From contig JADKIR010000004.1 in NCBI GenBank assembly GCA_016722655.1, positions 2,046,001 to 2,110,000 on the forward strand: DNA of 64,000 nt. Direction: 5' to 3'. The notes below the pieces were generated by a model. The model did no database searches. It was not told the origin of the DNA and saw nothing but the letters and a program-made list of their open reading frames with translations. Origin of the DNA: Cytophagaceae bacterium (lineage in GTDB: Bacteria > Bacteroidota > Bacteroidia > Cytophagales > Spirosomataceae). Shown piece after piece: positions 50,910 to 60,427 of the stretch. The translations under genes were made by a program, and so were the position numbers. How positions within the stretch are numbered: the stretch's first letter is position 1; the number at the start of each line of letters is the position of its first letter.

Positions 50910-53477
50910 TTAAAAAACAAACCTTAAGGTTACACCGTAAGTACGTGGGTCACCCACAATGCCTGCGTATTGGCCCGCACTACCCGGAGCTGCAAGCAGC
51001 TGCTCATAATAGTTTTTATTGGCAATGTTTCTGCCCCAGGCATATATCGAGATACCATTGGATGCTCTGAAACCGGCACGTGCATTCAACAGACTATACC
51101 CATCTATATTCAGATACTGAGAAGGTGATGGGCTTGATGAGAATTTGGAACGGTAAAATAGATCGGCACCTACAAAGTAGTTACCACCTAAACCTATCAG
51201 TTGACCTTTATATGAATATTCAGCACCAATTGAACCTGCATATTTTGAAATACCCGGTAACTCACCTCCTGATACATCTTTAAATGCCTGAGCACCACCT
51301 ACTTCTTCAAGCGGAACGGGTGCATTGGTAAACTTCACATATTTGCCATCGGTGTAAGCAAATGCTGCGATCAGTGTCAAATGACTGCCAGCTCTTAAAC
51401 TACCGTCTAATTCTATACCCTGCACTCTTACTTTTTCGGCATTGGCCAGATACCCGCGGTTTACACCAGGCTCAGGAGTTTGTACCTGAGTTTGATAATC
51501 TTTGATATCGGTTTGGAATAATGTTAGGTTTAAAATTGAGTTTTTGGTTGGTTTAGTTTTTATTCCAAATTCTTTGTGATTCACCAGTTCAGGTTTTACT
51601 TCTGCCAGCTCGGTCAATATTTTTCCACTGGCGGTAGGTAAACCACCAACGTTGATTCCAATGGGTTTATAACTTACTGAATACGTGGCAAATGTATTTA
51701 CTTGTTTGTTAAGTTTATATTGGAGCGACAATTGCCCTGAGAAGTTTCCTGCATCAGCATCTATGTTAAATGCCTGGTTGGTATATACACCATTTTTTAG
51801 AGCCAAAAGTGCCGCATCAGTAGTTTGTAGTCCACCATAAGTTACCCTTGAGTAATCAGCTACTTTTTTGTCATAATTATATCTTAAGCCTGGCAAAACG
51901 TGCAGTTTTTCGGTAATCGCCCAGTCCACCTGAGAAAAGGCCGCCAAACTGGTCGATTTGATGCCATAGGTGGTTTTTATACCGAAATTGTCAAACAAGC
52001 CCGGAGTTTTCCAAAGGGCACTGGTTGAGTTTTGAGCAAATCTCCATTGAGCAGATCCCGCTTCTTCAGTATGAACCGGGTCGGTGCTCAAATCTTGCCA
52101 CAGTCCATATACACCTACTACACCACTGATTTTTTCATTGATTTTACCCGAATATCTAACCTCCTGCGACCATTGGCTGTGTTTAGAGGTTCCGGCGGAA
52201 ACTGTAAATACGGGTAAACCAATATAATCACGGTCATTTAAAGGAATCCACTTCCAATATCTGTAGGCGGTAGTGGATGTCAGTGTACCGCCACCAATTT
52301 TAAAATCGGCATTTAACGAAACCCCTCCCAATCCATTATCAGCTTTTGACTGAGTATCTAAATCTACTTTTCTCTCAAAAGCACTTTTATATGGAATAGT
52401 ATATCCCAAATCAGCTATGATTGCATTAAACTGACGATAAGCAGCTCTCTTGGTGGTAACTACTCCGGCTACAGCCCAGCCGTAACCATCGGGTTTTTGA
52501 GAAGTGGCGTCTCCCGTAAGAGATATTTTAATCTTGTCGGAAGGGGTAAACAACAATTGGCCTCTTATACCCTGGTTATTGATATCGTTGATATTCCGAT
52601 TGGTATGAACATTGAAAAGGGTGCCATCTCTCTGGGTACCTGAAAATGATATCCTGGCAGCCAATGTTTTTGAAAGCGGCCCTGTCACAGAAGCCTTTGC
52701 CTGGATATATCCATAGTTTCCATAACTTACTTCAAAGCTACCTCCTGGCTTAAATTCAGGCAGGCGGCTGGTGATGTTAAAAGCACCTGAAGTTGTGTTT
52801 TTTCCATAAAGTGTACCCTGTGGCCCTCTTAACACTTCCAATTGCTCTATATCAATAAAATCAAGGGCTGTGGCAGCTGGTCTTGCCAGATAGACACCAT
52901 CCAGATAAAAACCTACACCCGGGTCAATACCGTCGTTGGTAAGGCCATAAGTTGAGCCTAATCCTCTGATATTGAGGGTGGTATTTCTTGGATTGGAAGC
53001 GTAAAGCTGCACCGTAGGCACCAATTCTTTCAGTCGGTTTACATTGAATGCCCCAGCGTCTTCAGCCGAAGAACCTCTAATGATTGATATTGGAATCGGA
53101 ACTTCCTGAGCCGATTCCTGCCGCCTCCTTGAGGTGATGATTACGTCAGAAAGAATATTGGAAAGGGGCTCAAGTTTTAAGGTGATGTCACTTGAATTGA
53201 TGGTTTCTTCTTTGGTTTGGTACCCAACATAAGTAATAATCAAAGTAAAAGGGAGTTTTTGGCCAGTGGTGAGTTTAAATTCGCCATTTACATCAGTTTG
53301 ACCTCCATTGGTGGTTCCTTTGATGCTAACGGTTGCACCTATCAGGGGTTCGTTGGTGATGGCATCGATTACTTTTCCTTTGATATTGGCATTGATTTGA
53401 GGGTTATTTTGTGAAAAAGCACTAACTGAAATCAAAATAGCCCAAATGCTAAATGTTGTTTTTAAAATTTTTTTCAT
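50910..53477 (-). CDS. TonB-dependent receptor with carboxypeptidase-like domain
   Basis: An 855-residue outer-membrane receptor. A signal peptide (to AFSQ) precedes a carboxypeptidase-like domain (GKVIDAITNEPLIGATVSIKG), a TonB-box-like segment (DVIITSRRR), a plug with VPIPISIIRG, LNIRGLGSTYGLTNDG and LEVLRGPQGTLYGKNTTSGAFNI, and a long barrel ending in YGVTLRFVF. The plug with RGPQGTLYGKNTTSGA is of the type common in receptors for complex organic ligands, and no iron signature is visible. The 437-base upstream region has a GC-rich hairpin at 53567-53590. No neighbouring SusD or chelate enzyme gene helps to define the substrate. Confidence 0.9.
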   Translation of the reverse strand: MKKILKTTFSIWAILISVSAFSQNNPQINANIKGKVIDAITNEPLIGATVSIKGTTNGGQTDVNGEFKLTTGQKLPFTLIITYVGYQTKEETINSSDITLKLEPLSNILSDVIITSRRRQESAQEVPIPISIIRGSSAEDAGAFNVNRLKELVPTVQLYASNPRNTTLNIRGLGSTYGLTNDGIDPGVGFYLDGVYLARPAATALDFIDIEQLEVLRGPQGTLYGKNTTSGAFNITSRLPEFKPGGSFEVSYGNYGYIQAKASVTGPLSKTLAARISFSGTQRDGTLFNVHTNRNINDINNQGIRGQLLFTPSDKIKISLTGDATSQKPDGYGWAVAGVVTTKRAAYRQFNAIIADLGYTIPYKSAFERKVDLDTQSKADNGLGGVSLNADFKIGGGTLTSTTAYRYWKWIPLNDRDYIGLPVFTVSAGTSKHSQWSQEVRYSGKINEKISGVVGVYGLWQDLSTDPVHTEEAGSAQWRFAQNSTSALWKTPGLFDNFGIKTTYGIKSTSLAAFSQVDWAITEKLHVLPGLRYNYDKKVADYSRVTYGGLQTTDAALLALKNGVYTNQAFNIDADAGNFSGQLSLQYKLNKQVNTFATYSVSYKPIGINVGGLPTASGKILTELAEVKPELVNHKEFGIKTKPTKNSILNLTLFQTDIKDYQTQVQTPEPGVNRGYLANAEKVRVQGIELDGSLRAGSHLTLIAAFAYTDGKYVKFTNAPVPLEEVGGAQAFKDVSGGELPGISKYAGSIGAEYSYKGQLIGLGGNYFVGADLFYRSKFSSSPSPSQYLNIDGYSLLNARAGFRASNGISIYAWGRNIANKNYYEQLLAAPGSAGQYAGIVGDPRTYGVTLRFVF

Positions 53478-53914
53478 TAATTTGTAAAAGTTTAATTATA
53501 AAATATCCTGCCTGGCATTTTTTGCCTGGTACACTTGACGGTGAAAATGTTTTTTGTTAAACGCCGCCAGTCTGGTTGCCGCCGGACTGGTTTTTTTATG
53601 CAATCTTAAGTAATTCTATTTAGTCTATAAGAATGGTAGAGTATTAATTTTAAATAATTTTAATTTTCATTGAAAAAATACAAAAAAATATACAAAAAAT
53701 ATAATCAGATAGATTGAACTTTGTTTTTGAAAAAGAAAAAATAGAAAGAATAATTATCGAAATTGCACAATAGTTCTATACATTTAAACAATTTCAAATG
53801 ATTCTTTTATCTGTATTTGATTCATGAAAAATTCGGGAATTATTCATGAGTTTTTGTGATTATTATTAAAGGTACTGTTCATGATTTTTTTACAGAAATA
53901 TTTCTTTTTAAATA
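53478..53914. other. Divergent upstream region with a leader hairpin
   Basis: This holds promoters for the TonB receptor (minus) and the FUSC gene (plus). CCAGTC (53567-53572) and GACTGG (53585-53590) form a stem. On the plus strand TTTTTTT follows, so it is terminator-like for that direction, and on the minus strand it would lie in the receptor leader. The repeats GCCGCCAGTCTGG and GCCGCCGGACTGG overlap it. A 22-base A/T-rich inverted element (ATTCT at 53613, AGAAT at 53630) lies further upstream. No known riboswitch pattern was recognised. Confidence 0.5.
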
Positions 53915-56131
53915 ATGCTTTTCAAAAAAGTAGTATTACATATAGACTCCTTCGATTTTTTTAAGGCATTGATAGTCAGTTTGATGCTGGTGAGTCCTAT
54001 GGTTTGGGCCTATCAAACCCATCAATATCAGATGGGTTTTTCGGTGTTGATTGGGGTGATGTTTGCTTATTTTCCCAACATCGAGGGCAACCAAAGGCAC
54101 CGCATTTATGGCATGGCGGTAGGTTTATTTTGGTCCATGTTGGTGTTCGCTTTACAACTATCACTCAATGGTCAAAACTGGTGGGTGCGACTTCCGATTA
54201 TGTTGATCCTGGTTTTTATTTCTTCCATGCTTTCTGTATATAACCAACGCGGTGCCATGGTGTCATTTGGGGGCATGTTTGCAGTCGTGATGGGATTTGC
54301 AGTACAGAGTTTTGAGGTGCCGGTTTCTCAAATTCTCCTATTGAGTCTGTTGGGAGGAATGACTTATCTGGTGGTTGGAGGATTGTTTCATTTATTTTTT
54401 CAAAAACGACACAGCCAACTATTACTGGCTGAATGTATAGAGCTTACCGCTGAATATTTGGAGAAAAGTGAACAAATGAAATTGGGAAAAATACCCAACA
54501 ATCAATTTCAATTGCTAAAAATCCAAAATCAAATCAATGAAAATCATGAATTGCTGAGGTCAATCCTGATGCGGGAATCAAAAATAAAGGTAGGCTCCAA
54601 TCAGTCACGCCGTTATTATCTGATTTTCAGAGAGATGATTGATATTTATGAAATGAGTCTGGCCACGCATTCTGACCATGAAGATATAGAAGATACTTTT
54701 GGTGATTATAAATATCTGGCAGATCCTTTTTTTGAGGGAAATGAGATGATTATCAGGGAATTGTATAATTTTTCGGAATGCCTCAGATACAATAAAACTT
54801 ATGAAATCAAGTCTGATATAAAGACTTCAATCGAAAAAATCGAGCATAATATTTCGGAATGGATTGCAATTAAAGAGATTCCTGCGGCACGGGACGGAGC
54901 ACTTTTTCTACGAAACAAAATTGATATTCTGAACAAACTCAACCAAAAACTGGCTTTGCTTTTCAGATTTTATTATAATCTTGTTGAAGTGGAGGGCTTT
55001 AACCAGAAAAAAGACCTGAGATTTATCACTACACAGGATTATTCCTGGAAAACGCTTCGTTCCAATCTAAATACACAATCGGCTATTTTCAGACATTCGT
55101 TGAGACTTTCGGTCGCTATTTCACTTAGTTTTTGGGTAGGATCACTCACCAATCCCACATTCACCAACTGGATTATTGTGACCTGTCTCGTGATTTTGCG
55201 ACCTAATTACGGTCTGACAAAAAGCCGGGCTTTCAGTCGTATGCTGGGAACTCTCTTTGGGGGAATACTGATTTTGGTTCTGGTTTATTTCACACAAAAC
55301 CGCCTGATTATAGGATCACTGGCATCGGTTTCCTTGTTGCTGGGTTTTTCATTTGTCCAACGAAACTACCGGGTAGCCTCTGCCTATATTACTTTTAGTA
55401 TTTTGGCTTTGTATATTTTAAATCATCAGGAGCCTTTTGATATTGTGTTGAGCCGAAGCCTTTTTACAGTTTTTGGTGTTTTGATTTCCTGGTTTTCAAT
55501 ATATTTTCTGTGGCCGGTTTGGGAAAAACGAAATATTAAGGAGGAAATTTTGCAAGCTTTGGAGTCAAACAGACTGTATTTTATGGCTGTAAATGAGGTT
55601 TATCAAACCAAAAAAAATATTGGGACCGAATACCGCCTGATCAGGAAAAAGGCATTTATCAATAATGGCAACCTCAACGCGGCTTTTCAAAGAATGCAGG
55701 AAGAGCCGAAATCAAAGAAAGATCAGGCCAATAATATATATGCAGTGGTTCTGCTCAATCATACATTTTTGTCAGCGGTAGCAAGTTTTTCTGCTTATAT
55801 TCAAGGACATACCACCACTCAGGTCTCAGAGGAATTTGAAACAGTTTCGGAGTATATCGAACAAAATCTGCTTTTGACTATTGCCAAAACAGAAGGGAAA
55901 AATCAGGAAATTTCAGTTGAAAATGAGGAAAAAGTGAGTAAGGCTATTGAATCTTTAGACAAAAAATATGCTGAACTCAATGCCCAAAGAAATGAAGAAC
56001 TGGCATCAGGCAAATTAATAATGAGCACCGAAATGCGTAACAAACTTCAGGAAGGGAAAGTGATTCTGGAGCAAATCAAATGGCTCAAAAATATATCGGA
56101 AAGCATGCTGGAAGCTGTTGCGATTTTATAG
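53915..56131 (+). CDS. FUSC-family (YccS/YhfK-like) inner-membrane protein
   Basis: The 738-residue protein has two membrane blocks, residues about 20-165 and 390-540, each with five or six helices, separated by a long soluble region (170-385) and ending in a coiled-coil-like C-terminal part (580-738, Glu/Lys-rich). This duplicated layout, with GVMFAYFPNIEGNQRHRIYGM in the first half and WIIVTCLVILRPNYGLTKSRAFSRMLGT in the second, is the FUSC/aromatic acid exporter-like family related to fusaric acid resistance. The usual role is export of aromatic or hydrophobic compounds, but the substrate is not known. It is convergent with the LytTR regulator. Confidence 0.88.
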   Translation: MLFKKVVLHIDSFDFFKALIVSLMLVSPMVWAYQTHQYQMGFSVLIGVMFAYFPNIEGNQRHRIYGMAVGLFWSMLVFALQLSLNGQNWWVRLPIMLILVFISSMLSVYNQRGAMVSFGGMFAVVMGFAVQSFEVPVSQILLLSLLGGMTYLVVGGLFHLFFQKRHSQLLLAECIELTAEYLEKSEQMKLGKIPNNQFQLLKIQNQINENHELLRSILMRESKIKVGSNQSRRYYLIFREMIDIYEMSLATHSDHEDIEDTFGDYKYLADPFFEGNEMIIRELYNFSECLRYNKTYEIKSDIKTSIEKIEHNISEWIAIKEIPAARDGALFLRNKIDILNKLNQKLALLFRFYYNLVEVEGFNQKKDLRFITTQDYSWKTLRSNLNTQSAIFRHSLRLSVAISLSFWVGSLTNPTFTNWIIVTCLVILRPNYGLTKSRAFSRMLGTLFGGILILVLVYFTQNRLIIGSLASVSLLLGFSFVQRNYRVASAYITFSILALYILNHQEPFDIVLSRSLFTVFGVLISWFSIYFLWPVWEKRNIKEEILQALESNRLYFMAVNEVYQTKKNIGTEYRLIRKKAFINNGNLNAAFQRMQEEPKSKKDQANNIYAVVLLNHTFLSAVASFSAYIQGHTTTQVSEEFETVSEYIEQNLLLTIAKTEGKNQEISVENEEKVSKAIESLDKKYAELNAQRNEELASGKLIMSTEMRNKLQEGKVILEQIKWLKNISESMLEAVAIL

Positions 56132-56135
56132 CTTT

Positions 56136-56882
56136 TTACCACCCCAGGGTCTCTTTCAATTCTTTATAACCACTTTTACTTACTCCTATTTTCACGCCGT
56201 TTTTCAACAATAGCTGATAAGTATTTTTCTCGTAAAGTTCGAGTTTTTGGATAAATGAACCATTGACAAGAAAAGAACGGTGAACCCTCAAAAAAGTAGC
56301 CGGAAGCATATTTTCAAACTCTTTCATGGTTTTTTGCTTCAAAAACTTCCCTTTTTGGGTATGAATCCACACATAGTCGCCATAAGTTTCCAGATACGTG
56401 ATGTCGTCAAAAGGAATGACCTCAATCTTATGTCCGTCTTTGATTACTACACGATCCAATTGCTTGTCAGAAAGAAAACTTGAGTTTAACAATGGTTTGA
56501 TTTCCTCGGCAGGGTCAACTTTGCTTGCGATTTTTTCTTTTACTTTTTCCAGGGCTTTCAGGAAGCGGTCTTTTGAAAATGGTTTCAATAAATAATCAAT
56601 GGCATTTTTTTCAAAAGCCTCGATGGCATATTGGTCATAAGCTGTAGAAAATACCACCAGTGGAGGCTGGGGTAGAAGCTCGAGTAATTCAAGACCGGTC
56701 AGCTTGGGCATCTGGATATCCAGAAAAATGAGATCGGGTTTAAGTTCATTGATAAGTTTCATGGCCTCAAAGCCATTTTCTGCCTCACCTACTACCTCAA
56801 AGTCAGGGTCATTTTTTATAAAATTTTGCACCAACGACCTTGCAAGTGCTTCGTCGTCAATGAGTAAGGTTTTTATTTTCAT
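56136..56882 (-). CDS. LytTR-type response regulator
   Basis: The 248-residue protein has a receiver domain (residues 1-120) with the phosphoacceptor Asp 55 in LIFLDIQMPKLTG, TAYDQYAIEAFEKNAIDYLLKPF, and a LytTR DNA-binding domain (about 140-248: DITYLETYGDYVWIHTQKGKF, LPATFLRVHRSFLVN). It pairs with the LytS-like kinase gene upstream (54-base gap). LytTR regulators bind direct repeats near promoters and often control envelope or adaptation genes. It probably acts on the LiaF-containing operon it belongs to. Confidence 0.94.
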   Translation of the reverse strand: MKIKTLLIDDEALARSLVQNFIKNDPDFEVVGEAENGFEAMKLINELKPDLIFLDIQMPKLTGLELLELLPQPPLVVFSTAYDQYAIEAFEKNAIDYLLKPFSKDRFLKALEKVKEKIASKVDPAEEIKPLLNSSFLSDKQLDRVVIKDGHKIEVIPFDDITYLETYGDYVWIHTQKGKFLKQKTMKEFENMLPATFLRVHRSFLVNGSFIQKLELYEKNTYQLLLKNGVKIGVSKSGYKELKETLGW

Positions 56883-56936
56883 TTTTTTAAATTTGAAAGA
56901 ATAAAAAAAACTTTGCGGTGTTTTTTTCTGTTGTCC

Positions 56937-57992
56937 TCAATCAATATGCTCTACAGGAACACTAATATTTACTTTAAAATGGTTTTCACGGGTTTCGGTT
57001 TCAAAAATCGCAATGTTTTTATAGATTAATCTCAACCTCTCTTTAATATTTTTTAGTCCGGTTTTTGTACCAATTTTCTTTTCTCCGGTTTGATCAAAAG
57101 TGTTTTCCATTACCATAACCAACCGTTTTTCCGAAACATTCGCCACAAATTTAATAGACTCCGGATTTAAGGAATTGTAAATACCATGTTTGATTGCATT
57201 TTCAAAAAGTGTCTGTAAAAGCATACTGGGCACTTCCACCAGTTTGGCATCTTCTTCCACTTCCATTTCCACCTTAATTTTGTTGCCAAATCTAATCTTT
57301 TCAATCTCCAGATAAGCTTCGCACATTTCAAGCTCCTTTTTTAATGGCACTTTTTGCAATTTACCATATCCAACTGTATATCTCAGAAAATCAGACAGTT
57401 TGATGACCATTTCATGGGCTTTTTCAGGGTCAATAATGGTAAGTGAGCTTATACTATTGAGACTATTAAAGATAAAATGCGGGTTCATTTGATTTCTCAA
57501 TAGCGTAAGTTCGGCTTCACGTATTGACTCACTCAGCCGTCTTTCGATTTCCTTTTTCTCATTATAAGAATTGTAATATTTAAGCAAATAGTTGGTCACC
57601 ACAAATACGATATAAGCGAAAAAACAAAATGGAATTTTGAAAGCTGTTGCATCTCTTATGTACTCTTTGATGCCTGCATCGTGAAAGATGATTCTCAATG
57701 CAAAATGACTGAGATTAATCCAGACAAAAGAAAATAAAAGAAACAAGAGTAAGTGGTTGAATATTAGCCAGGTAGGTTTTTGACTTTCCCATGTCATGTA
57801 ATTTACAGGATACCACATGCCTATCATCAAACCGGCCATGAGCAGGTTTTGAACCAAAATATCTACACCCAAATACATCCTGTTGGCATTGAGGAAACCA
57901 ATCAGCACCAGAAAAAAAGCCAGTGCCATGATTATCCATACTCCAAAATAACGCAATAGCCGCCAACGACCTGTAATGAGTGGGTTCTGCAT
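56937..57992 (-). CDS. LytS-like sensor histidine kinase
   Basis: The 351-residue protein has four membrane helices in the first 135 residues and a His_kinase (LytS-type) domain with RNQMNPHFIFNSLNSISSL (His 172 phosphorylated) and an ATP-binding end, VPSMLLQTLFENAIKHGI and GTKTGLKNIKERLRLIY. It has no large sensor domain, so it may sense the membrane or a partner such as the LiaF-like proteins. The ATG follows a TAA-T-ATG junction with the restored LiaF frame upstream. It is part of a four-gene operon with LytTR. Confidence 0.94.
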   Translation of the reverse strand: MQNPLITGRWRLLRYFGVWIIMALAFFLVLIGFLNANRMYLGVDILVQNLLMAGLMIGMWYPVNYMTWESQKPTWLIFNHLLLFLLFSFVWINLSHFALRIIFHDAGIKEYIRDATAFKIPFCFFAYIVFVVTNYLLKYYNSYNEKKEIERRLSESIREAELTLLRNQMNPHFIFNSLNSISSLTIIDPEKAHEMVIKLSDFLRYTVGYGKLQKVPLKKELEMCEAYLEIEKIRFGNKIKVEMEVEEDAKLVEVPSMLLQTLFENAIKHGIYNSLNPESIKFVANVSEKRLVMVMENTFDQTGEKKIGTKTGLKNIKERLRLIYKNIAIFETETRENHFKVNISVPVEHID

Positions 57993-58043
57993 ATTATCTG
58001 CGTTTGATTTCTATGCCTCCCATTACAGCTGAGCCATCCAGAA

Positions 58044-58463
58044 TCAAAACTTTATGGGATCGGTTTCCAGACCTTTATCATCGTTTTCATCATGAATTCC
58101 GCCCATCACAGCAACGGCATCATTTTGAACTGTCCAATCTGAAGGAATAGTAAATTGAGCCCCTCCCATGAGACAAAAAACGTCTATTCTGGCCGGACCA
58201 TTAAGTGTACTACCCGTTAGGTCAATTTCGCCTCCACCCATTACACAGCTCAAATCACCACCTTTTAATGGATGATAGTTTAAAACTTTTTTCGCACCGC
58301 TCATGAAATATGCATAATCGAAATAATTCTTACCTTCTTCGATACCCTCGCTGCTTATTTCTGATTTTTTATTTTTTTCAGTTATACTGCCAATCGCTCC
58401 AATCACACCCACTACTACAAGGACAATTACCAGGTTTTTGATAAACAATTTTCTATTTTCCAT
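58044..58463 (-). CDS. LiaF-like C-terminal domain protein, frameshifted near its end
   Basis: The 139-residue protein has one N-terminal helix and a LiaF-type beta domain: GGDLSCVMGGGEIDLTGS and FCLMGGAQFTIPSDWTVQ, aligned with the paralogue upstream. It stops after DPIKF, but the next bases in another frame encode KVLILDGSAVMGGIEIKRR, matching the end FYITGNIVMGGVEIKRY of the paralogue. One extra A in the run at 58051-58053 (minus strand) would restore this, putting the stop at 57994 and giving a TAATATG junction with the kinase gene. LiaF proteins inhibit a cognate kinase in envelope-stress signalling; the role here is inferred. Confidence 0.85.
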   Translation of the reverse strand: MENRKLFIKNLVIVLVVVGVIGAIGSITEKNKKSEISSEGIEEGKNYFDYAYFMSGAKKVLNYHPLKGGDLSCVMGGGEIDLTGSTLNGPARIDVFCLMGGAQFTIPSDWTVQNDAVAVMGGIHDENDDKGLETDPIKF

Positions 58464-58487
58464 AATATTGATTATTAAGATTTTAAA

Positions 58488-59198
58488 TTAATATCTTTTG
58501 ATTTCTACGCCACCCATGACGATATTTCCGGTGATATAGAATTTCTTGTCGGGATTAACCACAGACTCGGGAAACTTGGTGATCTGGTCTTCAATACCAC
58601 CCATGATAGGAAGTGCATCAAGGTGTACATTCCAATCTTTCGGAATTCTTAACTCCAGTCCGCCCATGAGTATGAAGATATTCAGAGCAGATTTCTCCGC
58701 CAGATTGGCCTCCGTGAGGTCGATTTGAGCTCCACCCATCACACAATTGATCTGGCCACCTTCAAATTTTTTCGAAAATACTTTTTTGTTTGAACCGCCC
58801 ATGATGTTGGTCTCACTCAGATAATCAAAATCACTTCCGTCAGCTTTAAGCATTCTTGACGGAGCATCAAATTTCGGGTTAAAATAACGGTACATGATAA
58901 GCCCTCCAACAGCTACCAAAAGTAAAGGCCAAAGTTTGAAATAAACCCTTACTTGCTCCTGAGTGAGGAAATCGGGGATATAAAATGCCACTGCAATGGT
59001 GATGGCAATGACTCCTTCCATGTTTTTACCTTTCAAAAACGCATTGATACCAATGATCAGTGGAATGAGTCTCCAGCTCCATATTTTGACAGGAAAGTGG
59101 AAATTAAGTAATCCAAAATTTCTGAGAAGAAACAGCCCACCTAAAGTAACCAGTAGGATAGACCAAAAGAAAACCGAGTTTTTATTGCTTGTATTCAT
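58488..59198 (-). CDS. LiaF-like membrane protein with N-terminal TM domain
   Basis: The 236-residue protein has four membrane helices (residues about 12-115), an LiaF_TM/DUF5668-type region, and a beta-rich C-terminal domain with GGQINCVMGGAQIDLTEAN, IFILMGGLELRIPKDWNV, LPIMGGIEDQI and the end GNIVMGGVEIKRY. It is the first gene of the operon LiaF-LiaF-kinase-LytTR. In Bacillus LiaF keeps the LiaS kinase inactive until envelope stress. Here the kinase is LytS-like, so a membrane-stress sensing role is plausible but not shown. Confidence 0.88.
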   Translation of the reverse strand: MNTSNKNSVFFWSILLVTLGGLFLLRNFGLLNFHFPVKIWSWRLIPLIIGINAFLKGKNMEGVIAITIAVAFYIPDFLTQEQVRVYFKLWPLLLVAVGGLIMYRYFNPKFDAPSRMLKADGSDFDYLSETNIMGGSNKKVFSKKFEGGQINCVMGGAQIDLTEANLAEKSALNIFILMGGLELRIPKDWNVHLDALPIMGGIEDQITKFPESVVNPDKKFYITGNIVMGGVEIKRY

Positions 59199-59686
59199 AA
59201 TTTGTTTTTTTCTTCAAATTTACGAGGATAAATATGGTGAAATAAATGCATATTCGTTGAATTGAAATCAAAAAACCGATAAGCTATGGATTTTTGCCGA
59301 TGAATGGATTTTGCAGTGGATTGTGGTTTTAAGTATTTGATTCAAAACTCTAATGAATAGATTTTTTACGTTTACATTTCTAAAAAAAAACTATCAATCA
59401 GAATACTTTTTCACAAAAAGAATCAACGATTTTATAAGACATCACGGTTGAAATTATTAAGAACAGGCCCATAAAATCACTTCTAATAATATTATAGAGG
59501 AAACACCCTGAAATTTTTTGGGTGCAAAGTAGAATTAGAGCAGCTGGTTTTAAAATTTCATTCAATTATTTCTTATGGTCTTATTGAAATTAGCAATTTC
59601 TTAAAATTTCAGTGTGTAATTTTTCAAAAAAGAAGTTTAATTTTGAGAAAAACAATTACTAAACACTATAAAAAAACCTCTGTATT
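59199..59686. other. A/T-rich intergenic region between divergent units
   Basis: 488 bases with the upstream regions of the LiaF operon (minus) and the secreted-protein gene (plus). A TAATTTTG -7-type box at 59638-59645 suits the plus-strand gene. No repeat, RNA or coding sequence is recognised. Confidence 0.5.
59638..59645 (+). promoter_or_regulatory. Putative -7 element (TAnnTTTG) for the downstream gene
   Basis: TAATTTTG fits the Bacteroidota -7 consensus, 41 bases before the ATG at 59687. The matching -33 TTG is not clear. Confidence 0.4.
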
Positions 59687-60418
59687 ATGAAAAAATCAAC
59701 CTCCATTCTTTTTCTTTTTTTGATTATTGCTACGGCAACAGTAGCACAAAAAAAAGAAAAATACCCTGCATTTATTCCTTCTTTTAACAGCTTTTCACAC
59801 AAAAAGATATCTTATGTTACCCTGAAAGATGGTACAAAAATCGAAGGGGAAATTGATGATCTGGATAGAAAAAAAGGCTTGATTGAAGAAATCGAAATCA
59901 AACCAACAGGTGCAAAAAAGAAAATGACCATCGACCCGGTTCAGCTACAAGATGCATATTTGACTCCTAGTGCTTTAAGCAAAATGGCCACCATCAACAG
60001 TGAATTGGGTAGGATTCAAAAAGTCTCAAAATATGATGTCAATAAAGATCTGGTTGATAAAGGCTATGTTTATTTTGAATCTTCCTTAACTCAAATCAAG
60101 AAAAAAGAAGATTATGTGATTTTGCAATTACTCAATCCTACTTTTACAGGCAGAATCAGGGTTTTCGATGATCCCATGGCACAGGAATCTGCTTCGGTAG
60201 GTTTCGGAGGGCTGACTTTGGCAGGTGGCGATTCGAAATCTTATTATATCAAAAAAGACGATCAAAAAGCTTACAAACTCAAAAGAGCTGATTTTAAAGA
60301 AGATTTTCCCAAGTTGTTTGGTGATTGTCCTGCAGTATTAAAGTCAATTGAAGGTGAAGCAAAATGGCTCGATCTCAACAAGTACGTTTATATCTACAAC
60401 GATTCTTGTAGTAAATAA
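59687..60418 (+). CDS. Secreted protein of unknown function
   Basis: The 243-residue protein has a signal peptide (to TVAQ) and a single domain of mixed beta/alpha type: SYVTLKDGTKIEGEIDDLDRKKGLIEEIEI, a segment resembling a small Sm-like beta-barrel found in some envelope proteins, then QDAYLTPSALSKM, RIRVFDDPMAQESASVG, and a C-terminal end with two Cys (DCPA and NDSCSK). No catalytic motif is visible. It is probably periplasmic and lies 9 bases from the convergent OmpA-like gene. I do not recognise the family. Confidence 0.8.
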   Translation: MKKSTSILFLFLIIATATVAQKKEKYPAFIPSFNSFSHKKISYVTLKDGTKIEGEIDDLDRKKGLIEEIEIKPTGAKKKMTIDPVQLQDAYLTPSALSKMATINSELGRIQKVSKYDVNKDLVDKGYVYFESSLTQIKKKEDYVILQLLNPTFTGRIRVFDDPMAQESASVGFGGLTLAGGDSKSYYIKKDDQKAYKLKRADFKEDFPKLFGDCPAVLKSIEGEAKWLDLNKYVYIYNDSCSK

Positions 60419-60427
60419 ACATAGATT

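Noticed and set aside
53567..53590. Possible thiamine (THI-box) riboswitch upstream of the TonB receptor
   Set aside because: The CTGAGA and ACCTGATCTGGATAATGCC blocks are absent; only a simple hairpin is seen.
53613..53634. Fur-like box upstream of the fourth TonB receptor
   Set aside because: It shares AGTCTA and ATTCT pieces with the boxes at 23199-25798 but does not fit the 9-1-9 geometry.
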